Origin: Nonlabens sp. Ci31
Lineage (GTDB): Bacteria > Bacteroidota > Bacteroidia > Flavobacteriales > Flavobacteriaceae
Direction: 5' to 3'
Length of the DNA: 64,000 bases
Assembly (NCBI RefSeq): GCF_012974865.1
Contig: NZ_CP043633.1
Span: 3,035,501 to 3,099,500 of the forward strand
In this document: positions 1 to 8,715 of the stretch, in pieces
Layout: the number at the start of each line of letters is the position of its first letter
How positions within the stretch are numbered: the stretch's first letter is position 1
Notes under the pieces: model-generated
Told to the model about the DNA's origin: nothing
Database searches by the model: none
What the model saw: the letters and a program-made list of their open reading frames with translations, nothing else
Translations under genes and position numbers: made by a program

Positions 1-561
1 AAAGGTCTTAAAAAAACTTATGCAAAAGGTTCTGAACTACGAGGTAAAACTATAGGAATTATTGGAATAGGCCGTATAGGGCAAGAAGTAGCAAAAATTG
101 CAGCTGGTGTAGGAATGAAGGTAATTGCTCACGATAGTTTTGCCGATAAGGCACCTACTGTTTCCTGGGATCTTTTTGACGGACAGACCGTTAGTGTTGA
201 GATTCCATTAGTAAGTAAAGTAGAACTATTAAAAACAGCCGACTTTGTAACCATACATGTTCCTGCACAAACGGATTATGTAATAGGTACCGATGAGTTA
301 GGAATGATGAAAAAGGGAGCTGCTATCGTAAATGCTGCTCGTGGTGGTGTTCTTGATGAAGTGGCTTTAGTAGAAGCGCTAGAGTCAGAGCATATCTCTT
401 TTGCCGCCTTAGATGTTTTTGAAAAAGAACCAAAACCTGAGGTTGTATTGCTTATGAATTCTAAACTTTCTTTAAGTCCGCATATAGGTGCTGCAACTAA
501 TGAAGCTCAAGACCGTATAGGAACTGAACTAGCAGACCAGATTATCCATATATTAGGATAA
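1..561 (+). CDS. serA: D-3-phosphoglycerate dehydrogenase, 3' part (cut by window start)
   Basis: The reading frame is open from the first base, so the gene begins outside the window; 186 codons are visible. They hold the NAD-binding Rossmann fold (GIIGIGRIGQEVAK, about visible residues 19-32) and the catalytic set of the D-isomer 2-hydroxyacid dehydrogenases: Arg in NAARGGVLDE, Glu in FEKEP and His in SPHIGAAT. The family oxidises 3-phosphoglycerate to 3-phosphohydroxypyruvate, the first step of serine synthesis, in the cytoplasm. No C-terminal ACT domain follows, so this is the short form. Other D-2-hydroxyacid dehydrogenases look similar, so the exact substrate is inferred. A strong hairpin terminator follows. 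Confidence 0.85.
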   Translation, partial: KGLKKTYAKGSELRGKTIGIIGIGRIGQEVAKIAAGVGMKVIAHDSFADKAPTVSWDLFDGQTVSVEIPLVSKVELLKTADFVTIHVPAQTDYVIGTDELGMMKKGAAIVNAARGGVLDEVALVEALESEHISFAALDVFEKEPKPEVVLLMNSKLSLSPHIGAATNEAQDRIGTELADQIIHILG

Positions 562-673
562 GTCGTTTTCACATGACTCATCGTAGTAATTGGACGAAGG
601 AACAATTGGCTTGTAAAATTGATTTTATTTCGATGCTGCTTATTAGTATCTAGAGACTAAGCTTATAGAAAAG

Positions 674-711
674 TAAAAAACCGCATTTCTGATAGAATTG
701 CGGTTTTTTTG
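674..711 (+). terminator. Rho-independent terminator after serA
   Basis: An inverted repeat AAAAAACCGCA / TGCGGTTTTTT with a loop of about 14 bases is followed by a run of T. It lies about 115 bp after the serA stop codon. Confidence 0.8.
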
Positions 712-744
712 ATTCCATTAACACCATATTACTTGTACCTACAA

Positions 745-752
745 TAAATTTG
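745..752 (+). promoter_or_regulatory. TAnnTTTG -7 box of the pirin gene
   Basis: TAAATTTG lies five bases before the pirin ATG. It matches the Bacteroidota sigma-A -7 consensus and implies a very short leader or none. Confidence 0.6.
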
Positions 753-757
753 CCTAC

Positions 758-1471
758 ATGAACACAATCTTACACAAATCAGACTCTAGAGGTCATGCAA
801 ATCATGGCTGGTTGAATAGTTTCCATTCTTTTAGCTTTGCTAGCTATCACGATCCAGATCGAATGAGTTTTGGAGTATTGCGCGTATTAAATGATGATAC
901 CGTTGCTGGAGGAATGGGCTTTGGTGCTCACCCACATTCCAACATGGAAATTATAAGTATTCCCCTTTATGGTGATTTAAAACACCAAGACAGTACAGGG
1001 AGAAAAGCCATTATTAAAAATGGGGATATCCAAGTGATGAGCGCAGGAACAGGTATTACTCACAGCGAGAAAAATGCAAGTCAAAAAGAAGATGTGAAAT
1101 TTCTTCAAATTTGGGTTATTCCTAATCAGCAAAATGTCACTCCACGTTATGATCAAATCACTCTCGATCCTAAAAATAGGCACAACCAATTAGATCAAAT
1201 ACTTTCTCCTAACCCAGAGGATGCCGGTGTATGGATTTATCAAGATGCTTGGTTTAATTTAGGAACTTTTGAAAAAGGTACAAAAGGTGCTTATGAGATC
1301 AACAAATCTGGCAATGGTGTTTACGCTTTTGTTTTGAAAGGTTCTTTTAAGATAGGAGATCAAGAAATAAACCATCGCGATGGCTTAGCTATTTGGGATA
1401 CCTCCTCTTTTGAATGGACTTCTTTATCTGAAAACGCAGAGATTTTATTGATGGAAGTACCATTGGGATAA
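758..1471 (+). CDS. Pirin family protein (YhaK/quercetinase-like bicupin)
   Basis: This 237-residue protein has the pirin N-terminal cupin. The likely metal ligands are His58 and His60 in AHPHSNMEI, and His102 and Glu104 in GTGITHSEKN. A second cupin-like half follows from about residue 150. Pirins are cytoplasmic iron-binding proteins; some bacterial members have quercetin 2,3-dioxygenase activity, others are regulators or have no known substrate, so the role here is open. The length is normal for the YhaK-like group. The gene stands alone between a terminator and a long gene-free stretch. The ATG is supported by a TAAATTTG box just upstream. Confidence 0.9.
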   Translation: MNTILHKSDSRGHANHGWLNSFHSFSFASYHDPDRMSFGVLRVLNDDTVAGGMGFGAHPHSNMEIISIPLYGDLKHQDSTGRKAIIKNGDIQVMSAGTGITHSEKNASQKEDVKFLQIWVIPNQQNVTPRYDQITLDPKNRHNQLDQILSPNPEDAGVWIYQDAWFNLGTFEKGTKGAYEINKSGNGVYAFVLKGSFKIGDQEINHRDGLAIWDTSSFEWTSLSENAEILLMEVPLG

Positions 1472-1888
1472 ACTACTGTTGAAGAACTCTCTGCCAGCAC
1501 AGTGAAGCCATTTGGACAACTCCAAAGCTAATTGGCATAGTCACAACCTCACAGATAAGCTTTTTCGTTAAGGAGGTATTGCCACTTTTCCCTTTTAAAA
1601 AAAAGCAAGACTTTTAAAATACCATTAATATTGCCGGTTATAACTGTCACTCTATATTCGGATAGGGCTTATTTGTATCAAATATACTCTTACTTTTGGT
1701 TCCCTAAAAACCGCCACCTTCTTATTAGAATACCTTAGAATGGGGTTAGAAACTTTGTAATTTATTGTAGCTTTTCACTTTTTAATAGCTATTTTCAACC
1801 TAATAATTTTTCAGATTAAGGCCGTTTTTTGTAACAAAGCCAGCCTATCCACCGTCAGATCTATATAAACATAGCTAACACCAGTTCA
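1472..1888. other. Gene-free stretch
   Basis: 417 bp between pirin and the serine hydrolase gene. I see no open frame with a recognisable product, no strong hairpin and no repeat element. Confidence 0.5.
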
Positions 1889-2980
1889 ATGATTAAAAAA
1901 ATAATACTAGGAATGGTTATCGTTGTTGTTATAGCTGCCGCAGCTGGGGGTTATGCGATATACTCCTTTTTTCCAGAAGATGATTATATGGCTCGATTTG
2001 CTATAGAAAACCCAGATAAATCTGCTTTTTTGTTGATTAGAAATGATACCGTCATCGGTCAACAAAACCTTCATCAAGAAATGCCTTTAGCCAGTACTGT
2101 AAAGTTTATTATTGCCGTGGAATTTGCAGAGCAAGTGGGCAAAGGATGGATACTCCCAGAGGAGAACATAGCCAAGAAAGAACTTCTTAACTTCTATGTC
2201 CCCAATACAGATGGTGGTGCTCATAATAACTGGTCTGACAGTGATGATATTCTTCAATACGGCGATAGCATCCCTTTAATAAGTATTGCAAAGGGAATGA
2301 TGCAATACAGTTCTAATGCAAATTCAGAATGGCTTATGGAACGATTAGGACTTGAAAACATCAATAATCAGTTGGCCAAATTAGATTTTAAAGACCACAC
2401 TCCTATTTATCCTTTTGTTTCTTCCCTATTTATTACTGAGGAGTACTTTAAAGATAAGACAGAAGATGAATTAGTAGATGCCATAAAAAATATATCTGAA
2501 GAGCAATACATCAATTATGCATTGGATATTCATCAGAAAATGCTCCAAGATCCTGAATATAGAAATCAGCAGCTGGATTTAAATGAGACCATGCAAGGTA
2601 TTTGGTCGGACCGATTGCCTGCAGGGAGCGTTAGTGATTATGTTTCGTTGATGAAAAAGCTCAATTCAAAAACCTATTATGATGAAAAAACACAAACTGT
2701 TCTCAATGAAATCATTGAAACTAGTATGCGTTATAATTCTACGAAGGAGTTCTATCAGCACATAGGAATTAAAGGTGGGTCCACTCTTTTTATCATGACA
2801 AAAGCTCTTTATGCAGAAGACCATAAAGGGAATAAAACGGAGATGGCTTACTTTTTTAATGGCTTGGAAGCTCAGGAGCGCAAAAAAATGACGATGTCCA
2901 TAAATGACTTTGACAGGACTGTTTTGAGAAATCCGATGATGGTACAAAAGATAAAGAAGTTGTTTTCAACCTATGAATAG
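1889..2980 (+). CDS. Serine hydrolase, class A beta-lactamase-like
   Basis: The 363-residue protein has one N-terminal membrane segment (about residues 5-27), so the rest is probably periplasmic and anchored. It carries the three active-site elements of the penicillin-recognising serine hydrolases: Ser69-Thr-Val-Lys72 (SxxK), Ser141-Ser-Asn143 (the SxN motif, in QYSSNANSEW) and a Lys-Gly-Gly triad near residue 295 (GIKGGST). The fold resembles the beta-lactamase2 family. I do not see a clear class A Glu166-type omega-loop motif, so resistance activity should not be assumed; a DD-peptidase-like or unknown hydrolase role is equally possible. It stands alone. Confidence 0.8.
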   Translation: MIKKIILGMVIVVVIAAAAGGYAIYSFFPEDDYMARFAIENPDKSAFLLIRNDTVIGQQNLHQEMPLASTVKFIIAVEFAEQVGKGWILPEENIAKKELLNFYVPNTDGGAHNNWSDSDDILQYGDSIPLISIAKGMMQYSSNANSEWLMERLGLENINNQLAKLDFKDHTPIYPFVSSLFITEEYFKDKTEDELVDAIKNISEEQYINYALDIHQKMLQDPEYRNQQLDLNETMQGIWSDRLPAGSVSDYVSLMKKLNSKTYYDEKTQTVLNEIIETSMRYNSTKEFYQHIGIKGGSTLFIMTKALYAEDHKGNKTEMAYFFNGLEAQERKKMTMSINDFDRTVLRNPMMVQKIKKLFSTYE

Positions 2981-3114
2981 TGAATGTTTATGTGTTTTAA
3001 TGCCGCTTTACTGCCTGCCGCTAGAAAAAGCTCGGAAACAACATAAAAAACATTTCAATTAATCACTAAAACCTAATTCTTTGTATATTAAAGCCTTGTA
3101 TATATCATTTATTT

Positions 3115-3365
3115 ATGGATTAAATTCTTAATTTATTACCATCTCATATAGGAAAAACCTTGATCCAATTGTTGTCACAAAAAACAGGACAATCAACAGA
3201 CAAAACCTCAAACGTGCTTTTACAAGCAATGCCCTTACTTTTAGAGCCATGCAACGCAACGAGGTTACAGAAGAAGGTGTTTCATCTTTAAATAATGCGT
3301 TAAACAATCTGCATCACAGTAGTCGTGAAGATATAGATATGTTGGATGTGGTTATTGGCAAATAG
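3115..3365 (+). pseudogene. DUF937 family protein, decayed (in-frame stop plus frameshift)
   Basis: Translation from an ATG at 3115 gives Met-Asp, a TAA stop at 3121-3123, then ILNLLPSHIGKTLIQLL and SQKTGQSTDKTSNVLLQAMP, the N-terminal pattern of DUF937 proteins. At about 3244-3249 the homology moves to another frame and continues as MQRNEVTEEGVSSLNNAL, ending at a TAG at 3363. A single lost base near GAGCCATG explains the shift. Both lesions together indicate a dead gene. DUF937 proteins have no firmly known function. Confidence 0.7.
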
Positions 3366-3483
3366 ATAGAACTGCATTTTTAAAATTTAAAGCGATCAGC
3401 TTTTAAATGGTCGCTAATGGTAGTTTAACTCATTGAATATAGGTGTTGACTCATTGCTCCTTTTTAAAGCTTAACTTCCAAGT

Positions 3484-3491
3484 TACTTTTA
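3484..3491 (+). promoter_or_regulatory. -7 box (TACTTTTA) of the DUF6146 gene
   Basis: TACTTTTA lies four bases before the ATG at 3496. It differs from TAnnTTTG only in the last base. Confidence 0.45.
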
Positions 3492-3495
3492 GCCT

Positions 3496-3906
3496 ATGAA
3501 AAATTTACTCTACAGCATTTTAATGATAGCAGCTATTGTTGGATGCAGCTCCGTGCAAACGAGCACTAACGGAAAAAAGAAATCCCTAGCAGTACAAAAT
3601 GACACCGTGCGTATTGCAAATGACAGTCTGCAATACGAGGTGATCGTTATAGAGCCTGGATTTTACGGATTTCTTGCCACACAACCACAACAAGGTTATT
3701 ACACACAATCTAGTATGGAAATTAGTAATAACTTTAAAGTAGCAGAGTATAATTTACGAACTAGAAGCCCAATGCAATATGGAATTAACTTATACGTGTG
3801 GCCTATAGAATATGATCGCAATATAGATTATGGTTATGAAGTCAATTATATGTTATATAACTACTTTCTTTTTTTCGAACAAAAATACAATCAGAGGCTG
3901 AAGTAA
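3496..3906 (+). CDS. DUF6146 family lipoprotein
   Basis: The 136-residue protein begins with a lipoprotein signal peptide ending in IAAIVGC (lipobox Cys17). A short Ser/Thr/Lys-rich linker and a compact Tyr-rich domain follow, with YEVIVIEPGFYGFLATQP in the middle. This matches a family of small Flavobacteriia lipoproteins that I recognise as DUF6146; no function is known. It is followed 14 bp later by the DUF6787 membrane protein, and this pairing is common in the lineage as I recall it. A short-leader promoter box precedes the ATG. Confidence 0.75.
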   Translation: MKNLLYSILMIAAIVGCSSVQTSTNGKKKSLAVQNDTVRIANDSLQYEVIVIEPGFYGFLATQPQQGYYTQSSMEISNNFKVAEYNLRTRSPMQYGINLYVWPIEYDRNIDYGYEVNYMLYNYFLFFEQKYNQRLK

Positions 3907-3908
3907 CT

Positions 3909-3916
3909 TATTTTTG
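3909..3916 (+). promoter_or_regulatory. TAnnTTTG -7 box of the DUF6787 gene
   Basis: TATTTTTG spans the end of the previous gene's downstream gap and ends four bases before the ATG at 3921. Transcription from it would be leaderless or nearly so. Confidence 0.55.
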
Positions 3917-3920
3917 CAGC

Positions 3921-4427
3921 ATGCAAAAAATAAAAAAGAATTGGGAAATAACCCATAACTGGGAACTCATTTTTATACCATTAGGAATCATAGGACTTCT
4001 CGCTTGCGGCTATTTTATCGCAGTACTCATCTTACCTACTACTTTTGAAGACATCACTTATGAATATGCTTTTATGGCAATTACCACTTTAGTTCTTGCT
4101 TTTATTTTTTATGTCTTCACTATGTGGTTGTTTAAAAAATTGAGAACGAGGTGGGACGTGACTTATAGATGGGAATTGATAGCTATTTTTATCGTGTTTG
4201 CTATTACTGGTTCCTTATCGGCTCGATTATCTGGTCCTTTTATAGAATTTATAGGCTTGACTAAAGAATCTACTTCAGCTTGGATATTTTGGCCACTGCG
4301 CATATTGATTATCTTCCCTATTTACCAAATAGTCTTGGTAGGAATGGGATGGGTTTTTGGACAACATGCATTTTTCTGGGAATTTGAAAAGAAGATGTTG
4401 TCGAGGTTTGGTATTAATTTGTCATAA
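3921..4427 (+). CDS. DUF6787 family membrane protein
   Basis: 168 residues with four predicted membrane helices (about 18-38, 50-75, 90-112 and 128-150). The protein is an internal duplication: KKNWEITHNWELIFIPLGI near the start is echoed by RTRWDVTYRWELIAIFIVF near residue 75, each leading into a helical hairpin. The C-terminus is cytoplasmic-looking and charged. I recognise it as the DUF6787 type, without known function. It directly follows the DUF6146 lipoprotein and probably works in the same envelope context. Confidence 0.7.
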   Translation: MQKIKKNWEITHNWELIFIPLGIIGLLACGYFIAVLILPTTFEDITYEYAFMAITTLVLAFIFYVFTMWLFKKLRTRWDVTYRWELIAIFIVFAITGSLSARLSGPFIEFIGLTKESTSAWIFWPLRILIIFPIYQIVLVGMGWVFGQHAFFWEFEKKMLSRFGINLS

Positions 4428-4464
4428 AGAAAAAGCATATATTAACTCGTTTGTTAGCTATTTT

Positions 4465-4488
4465 GTTTCGCTTTCGCGAAAGCGGAAC
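4465..4488. repeat. Dispersed palindromic element, intergenic copy
   Basis: A 24-bp near-perfect palindrome with the core CGCTTTCGCGAAAGCG at 4469-4484. The left arm reads GTTTCG where the consensus has GTTCCG, the only mismatch. It sits between the DUF6787 and DUF1456 genes. Confidence 0.9.
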
Positions 4489-4526
4489 TCACCCGAGTAT
4501 ATCCCGCTTAAAAAAAATCATAATCG

Positions 4527-4534
4527 TACCTTTA
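4527..4534 (+). promoter_or_regulatory. -7 box (TACCTTTA) of the DUF1456 gene
   Basis: TACCTTTA lies 30 bases before the ATG at 4565, downstream of the palindrome. Confidence 0.4.
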
Positions 4535-4564
4535 CAGCTCTAGATAAGATTAGAAACAAAAAAA

Positions 4565-5062
4565 ATGGATAACAACGATATTTTAAGAAGACTGCGATTT
4601 ACACTCAATTTGAGTGATGACTCTATGATGGATATGTATGCTAAAGGTGGAGAGACTGTTTCTAGAGCAGAGATAAGCAGCTGGCTTAAAAAAGAGGAAG
4701 ATGAAGACTTTGACGTTGTTATAGATGAAAATCTGTCTACTTTTCTAAACGGTCTTATTGTCAATTATCGCGGTAAAAAAGACGGTCAGATTCCTGTTGC
4801 AGAAACGGAACTCGACAACACTATTATCTTAAGAAAATTGAAAATCGCCTTTAACTTTACCTCAGACGAATTGATTTACATCTGGAAAAAAGCGGACGTT
4901 GAAATTAGTGAAACAGAGTTAAGCGCCTTTTTCCGAAAGAAATCACATCCTAAATTCAAATACCTAAACGATCAATATTTACGTAAATTCTTAAAAGGAT
5001 TCCAGATACAGCGCAAGACACAGCGTGAAAAAGAGGCCTATAGAAATTCTTTTAAGAAGTAA
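4565..5062 (+). CDS. DUF1456 family protein (YehS-like)
   Basis: 165 residues made of two copies of a helical repeat. Copy one begins NNDILRRLRFTLNLSDDSMM (about residue 3) and copy two begins NTIILRKLKIAFNFTSDELI (about residue 82). Each contains a Glu/Ser-rich turn (VSRAEISSWL; ISETELSAFF) and an FL-rich end. This is the arrangement of the DUF1456 family, which includes E. coli YehS; no biochemical role is established. The protein is soluble and acidic to neutral. It is preceded by a copy of the palindromic element and a promoter-like box. Confidence 0.88.
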   Translation: MDNNDILRRLRFTLNLSDDSMMDMYAKGGETVSRAEISSWLKKEEDEDFDVVIDENLSTFLNGLIVNYRGKKDGQIPVAETELDNTIILRKLKIAFNFTSDELIYIWKKADVEISETELSAFFRKKSHPKFKYLNDQYLRKFLKGFQIQRKTQREKEAYRNSFKK

Positions 5063-5227
5063 CTTATAAAACTTAGTGGGTTACTAATGGGATGAAAGGC
5101 TTTTTTGAAATGACCTTTTGACGGTCCTATTAAAGGATTAATGATGGACTAAGAATGTTGTAGAACTTCTAGTGCCATAAGTTAGGTTCATTCCATTTCC
5201 TGAAAATTCTTTTTAATAAAATGCTCC

Positions 5228-5272
5228 ACAAAAAAAAGCGCTACCCAGAAATACCATTCTGTATAGCGCTTT
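5228..5272 (-). terminator. Terminator of the minus-strand cytochrome c biogenesis gene
   Basis: The inverted repeat AAAGCGCTA (5235-5243) / TAGCGCTTT (5264-5272) is followed, reading the minus strand, by a run of T. It lies just after the stop codon at 5296. Confidence 0.75.
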
Positions 5273-5295
5273 GAAATTGGTCTGTTAAAATAGGA

Positions 5296-8200
5296 CTAGT
5301 TATTTTTCCTATGCACCTTAAATTCTTTATACCTCGCAAAGGCAGCAATAATAAATATTACAGATAAGGTTATTATCGCAAACTGATAGGAAATAATCTG
5401 ATCTCCACTAGCATAACTGTGCAATCCTGATAAGTAGAAATTCACTCCAAAATACGTCATCAATACACTAGCAAAAGCGATAACAGACCATAAATTAAAG
5501 GTCCATCTTCCTTTTAATCCAGGAACCAATCGCAAGTGCAATACAAATGCGTAGATGAAAATGGTAATCAAAGCCCAAGTTTCCTTAGGATCCCAACCCC
5601 AATAACGACCCCAAGATTCGTTTGCCCACATACCACCTAGGAAGTTTCCTATGGTTAACATGATCAATCCTACAGTAAGTGCTACTTCATTGATATAGGT
5701 CAACTCTTTGATATTGAGGTCCATGATTTTTCTGTTTTTCTTTGTAGAAAAAATCATTAAAATTAGAGTGACTAATCCGAGAATCATTCCTAAAGCAAAA
5801 GGTCCATAACTACCTACAATAACCGCCACGTGAATCATCAACCAGTACGAATCCAACACCGGTTGCAAATTACCTATGGAGGGATCCAGCCAGTTCAATT
5901 GAGCTACCCATAAAATGATAGCCACTACAAAAGCAGTACTGGCGACAGTCATCTCACTTTTCCTACCGAACATTAATCCAAAAGCCATTGTTGCCCAAGC
6001 GACATAAATTAAAGATTCATAAGCATCTGACCAAGGCGCATGACCACTCAGATACCATCTAGTGATTAAAGCTGCTGTATGCACTAAGAATAAGGCTGCA
6101 ATCACCCAATGATGGAACTTTATGGTCCATCGTATCTGTTTCATAGGTCTGATGATTTCTACGATTAAGAGAATCAACATAAGAATACCAAACCATACAT
6201 ACCATTTATACAAATTCTTAAAGACATTGTATTTGTTGTATAAGATCTCTGCGTCGATGCGTTCTTTGCTAGGAATGATTTCTGCACCGTGGTAACGTTG
6301 GAATTCAAAAAGACTGTTCAGTGCTGCATTTGCATTGAGATAATTACCACTGGCATTTCCTTGACGTAATAAAGAGGTGTAAGCTGGGAAAAAGTCTCTT
6401 ACAAAATTGATGTCTCGTTCTTCCTCATAGGCTGCTTTTCCCATATCTGGTGAAGCATACCAAGTATTGTTTTCTGCCCCTTTTTTAGGAAAAATCTTTA
6501 AAATAGAACCTGAAAGTACTTGATCTAAAATCCCTACACTGTAGTTGATGTCTATAAAGCCTTGTTGGATACTGGACTTTACATCAGCAGCATTTGCTTC
6601 ATCCAGGTATGGACTGATTTTATAACTTCCTATCGTACTATCTTGTCTTCTCCAGAAGTCCATTCCACGAGCATACTTGGTACTTTTATCGAGTCCTAAG
6701 ATTGTTTTTAAAGAATCGTTTTTATAATTCAGTTTTATCAGTGGTACATCAAACCATAAATCTCTGAATTGAATCATGCTGATCATGGTCTGTTCTGGCG
6801 TTAGTCGGACAATACTATCTCCTACTTTTGCCTCATAATAGTCTCGTTCAGAAAGTCTGCGCAGGATTTCACTAGCTAAAGTAGACAGGGGCTTCATACG
6901 TCCATCGTCTTGTACGACTACTTTACCAAAACGCTCTGCCTGAGCCAGTGGTGCCATATTAGCTACAATGATACTATCGGCAAGCCTTACGGGGATAGGT
7001 GGCATCTTAGGTGGTGCTATATCTTCTGCAGCGACACCTATATTTACAGTAGAAGCGTCTTGATTAGTACTCACTCCTTCCCTATTCTCAATGGAAGTAG
7101 AATGTCCTCCAGGCGCATGATTGTGCCCTGTATGGTCTTCTTCTTGTACCTGAGCTCCAGCAATACTTGCAGTAAACAAGATGGCTATCATCGCTAGATG
7201 CTTTGCTTTACGTTTTTTAACTCGCTCAATCAATCTTCTCAATTCCCCAAATCTTGTATTCGGATCAAAAATCAATGCCATCAAACCAAGATAAAGTAAA
7301 CAGTACCCAATATAAGTTACCGTTTTACCCCAAAAATCATGGTTGACAGAAAGGTGTGTTCCTAGCTCATCTGGATCAAATCCTGCTTGGAAAAATCGGT
7401 AACCTTTTTTATCGAGTACATTATTCATATAAATACGTTCTTGTGACTTCCCAGCCGAATCAATTACCGTTACTTGACTTTCAAAAGCCGAGTAAGATTT
7501 CTCAGTTCCTGGTTGTTTACTAGCTATAAAATCATTCAATTGTATCCCAAATGACAGATCCCTTGCAATAGACCCATATTTGATATAAGTTTTTAAACCA
7601 TTGATATCCACATCGACATAATCAGAGATGATACCTTTTCCTCCTAGCATTTCTATTTTCTGTGACTCGTCACCGCTAGTTACTGTAGCCAAAATACCAT
7701 GTGCTTGTGCCTTAGTAGGTTCTGGACTTTTTATAATTCCAACTTCACCTTGAGTAACAGGATCTGGAATTACAAATTGCATTCCTGCCATCGTATAAAG
7801 AGATCTCAACTGTAATGTTTGGATAGAATCTGGGATTACTTCCCCCTCCATCTGGTCTGCCATACGTAGAAAACCCCCTTCATAAGGAGTTTGTATAGTG
7901 TAGCCGTTCCAGTTTTCAGTAATATTAATCAATCCTTTTTGAGCAGCTATTTCTGGATCTATATTCACACCGAAGAGCACATTGTGAATACTCGCCTCTT
8001 CACCAGCTTTAATCAAATGATCGTGACGCTTTCCTTCCCCTGCTTCCACTATTTTTAAATAGTAATCGCTATTCTCGTCTCCTTCTTTCAAGCCTTCTAC
8101 AGCATCAAAGATCATGCTATCTATGGTCACTGTTATATTCTTATCGTAGAAATTAAAATCTCTAGATATTTGATAATCGTATTGAGAAATTAACAATCTT

Positions 8201-8628
8201 TCCTTAACTGATCGCTGCATAGGTTTCCCAGCTTGATCTTCTCCTTGAATAATAGCGCTGAAATAGGTTTCTTCACTTAAAAAAGTGTTCTCTGTCTGCC
8301 CTTCTCGTATCAACATCATCCCTTCAAAAGAAATGTATCTAGTAATACCTGCACCTATGATAATGAGTACCCAAGAAAGGTGCAATGTAAGAGTGGCCCA
8401 TTTCTTCCATTGTAAGAGTTGGTACCTCTTGATATTGTAAATAAAATTAAACATCAACCATAACATGATCAATGAAAACCACCATTCATTATACACCCAA
8501 AGTTTAGAAGTAGGCGTATCATAGGAGTTCTCAATAAAGGTCCCAGCCGCCATACTTGCTGCAAAAGCAAGTAATAAAACTGTCATTGTACGCGTACCAA
8601 ATAGCAAAGCAATCAATCTGTCTTTCAT
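5296..8628 (-). CDS. ccsBA: Cytochrome c biogenesis protein, ResB/CcsB-CcsA fusion
   Basis: The 1110-residue protein fuses both halves of the system II cytochrome c synthase. The N-terminal part has membrane segments near residues 15-30, 45-65 and 80-100, a large periplasmic ResB-like domain, and another segment near residue 435. A further hydrophobic stretch (about 480-495) is followed by a His-rich segment, EEDHTGHNHAPGGH. The C-terminal third is CcsA-like, with many helices and the haem-handling WWD motif WGRYWGWDPKETW near residue 1000. System II attaches haem to apocytochromes c on the outer side of the membrane. The fused form is typical of Bacteroidota. A TATCTTTG box precedes the gene and a terminator follows it. 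Confidence 0.92.
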   Translation of the reverse strand: MKDRLIALLFGTRTMTVLLLAFAASMAAGTFIENSYDTPTSKLWVYNEWWFSLIMLWLMFNFIYNIKRYQLLQWKKWATLTLHLSWVLIIIGAGITRYISFEGMMLIREGQTENTFLSEETYFSAIIQGEDQAGKPMQRSVKERLLISQYDYQISRDFNFYDKNITVTIDSMIFDAVEGLKEGDENSDYYLKIVEAGEGKRHDHLIKAGEEASIHNVLFGVNIDPEIAAQKGLINITENWNGYTIQTPYEGGFLRMADQMEGEVIPDSIQTLQLRSLYTMAGMQFVIPDPVTQGEVGIIKSPEPTKAQAHGILATVTSGDESQKIEMLGGKGIISDYVDVDINGLKTYIKYGSIARDLSFGIQLNDFIASKQPGTEKSYSAFESQVTVIDSAGKSQERIYMNNVLDKKGYRFFQAGFDPDELGTHLSVNHDFWGKTVTYIGYCLLYLGLMALIFDPNTRFGELRRLIERVKKRKAKHLAMIAILFTASIAGAQVQEEDHTGHNHAPGGHSTSIENREGVSTNQDASTVNIGVAAEDIAPPKMPPIPVRLADSIIVANMAPLAQAERFGKVVVQDDGRMKPLSTLASEILRRLSERDYYEAKVGDSIVRLTPEQTMISMIQFRDLWFDVPLIKLNYKNDSLKTILGLDKSTKYARGMDFWRRQDSTIGSYKISPYLDEANAADVKSSIQQGFIDINYSVGILDQVLSGSILKIFPKKGAENNTWYASPDMGKAAYEEERDINFVRDFFPAYTSLLRQGNASGNYLNANAALNSLFEFQRYHGAEIIPSKERIDAEILYNKYNVFKNLYKWYVWFGILMLILLIVEIIRPMKQIRWTIKFHHWVIAALFLVHTAALITRWYLSGHAPWSDAYESLIYVAWATMAFGLMFGRKSEMTVASTAFVVAIILWVAQLNWLDPSIGNLQPVLDSYWLMIHVAVIVGSYGPFALGMILGLVTLILMIFSTKKNRKIMDLNIKELTYINEVALTVGLIMLTIGNFLGGMWANESWGRYWGWDPKETWALITIFIYAFVLHLRLVPGLKGRWTFNLWSVIAFASVLMTYFGVNFYLSGLHSYASGDQIISYQFAIITLSVIFIIAAFARYKEFKVHRKNN

Positions 8629-8647
8629 AGGACTTTTTTACCAGCGG

Positions 8648-8655
8648 CAAAGATA
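8648..8655 (-). promoter_or_regulatory. TAnnTTTG -7 box of ccsBA
   Basis: Reading the minus strand, TATCTTTG lies 19 bases before the ATG at 8628. It is in the divergent region shared with the DUF2520 gene. Confidence 0.55.
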
Positions 8656-8681
8656 CTTCACAAAAGCCGCAACGCCATGCC

Positions 8682-8711
8682 TTGTGAGTCGCATTGAAGT
8701 GCGTATTTTTA
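8682..8711 (+). promoter_or_regulatory. Full Bacteroidota-type promoter of the DUF2520 gene
   Basis: A TTG at 8682-8684 is separated by 19 bases from TATTTTTA at 8704-8711, close to the TTG-N19-TAnnTTTG consensus. The ATG follows after only four bases (8716), so the transcript should be leaderless or nearly so. Confidence 0.6.
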
Positions 8712-8715
8712 CAGC

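Noticed and set aside
4357..4572. 71-codon frame overlapping the end of the DUF6787 gene
   Set aside because: It begins inside the DUF6787 frame, runs through the palindrome and has no family-like sequence.
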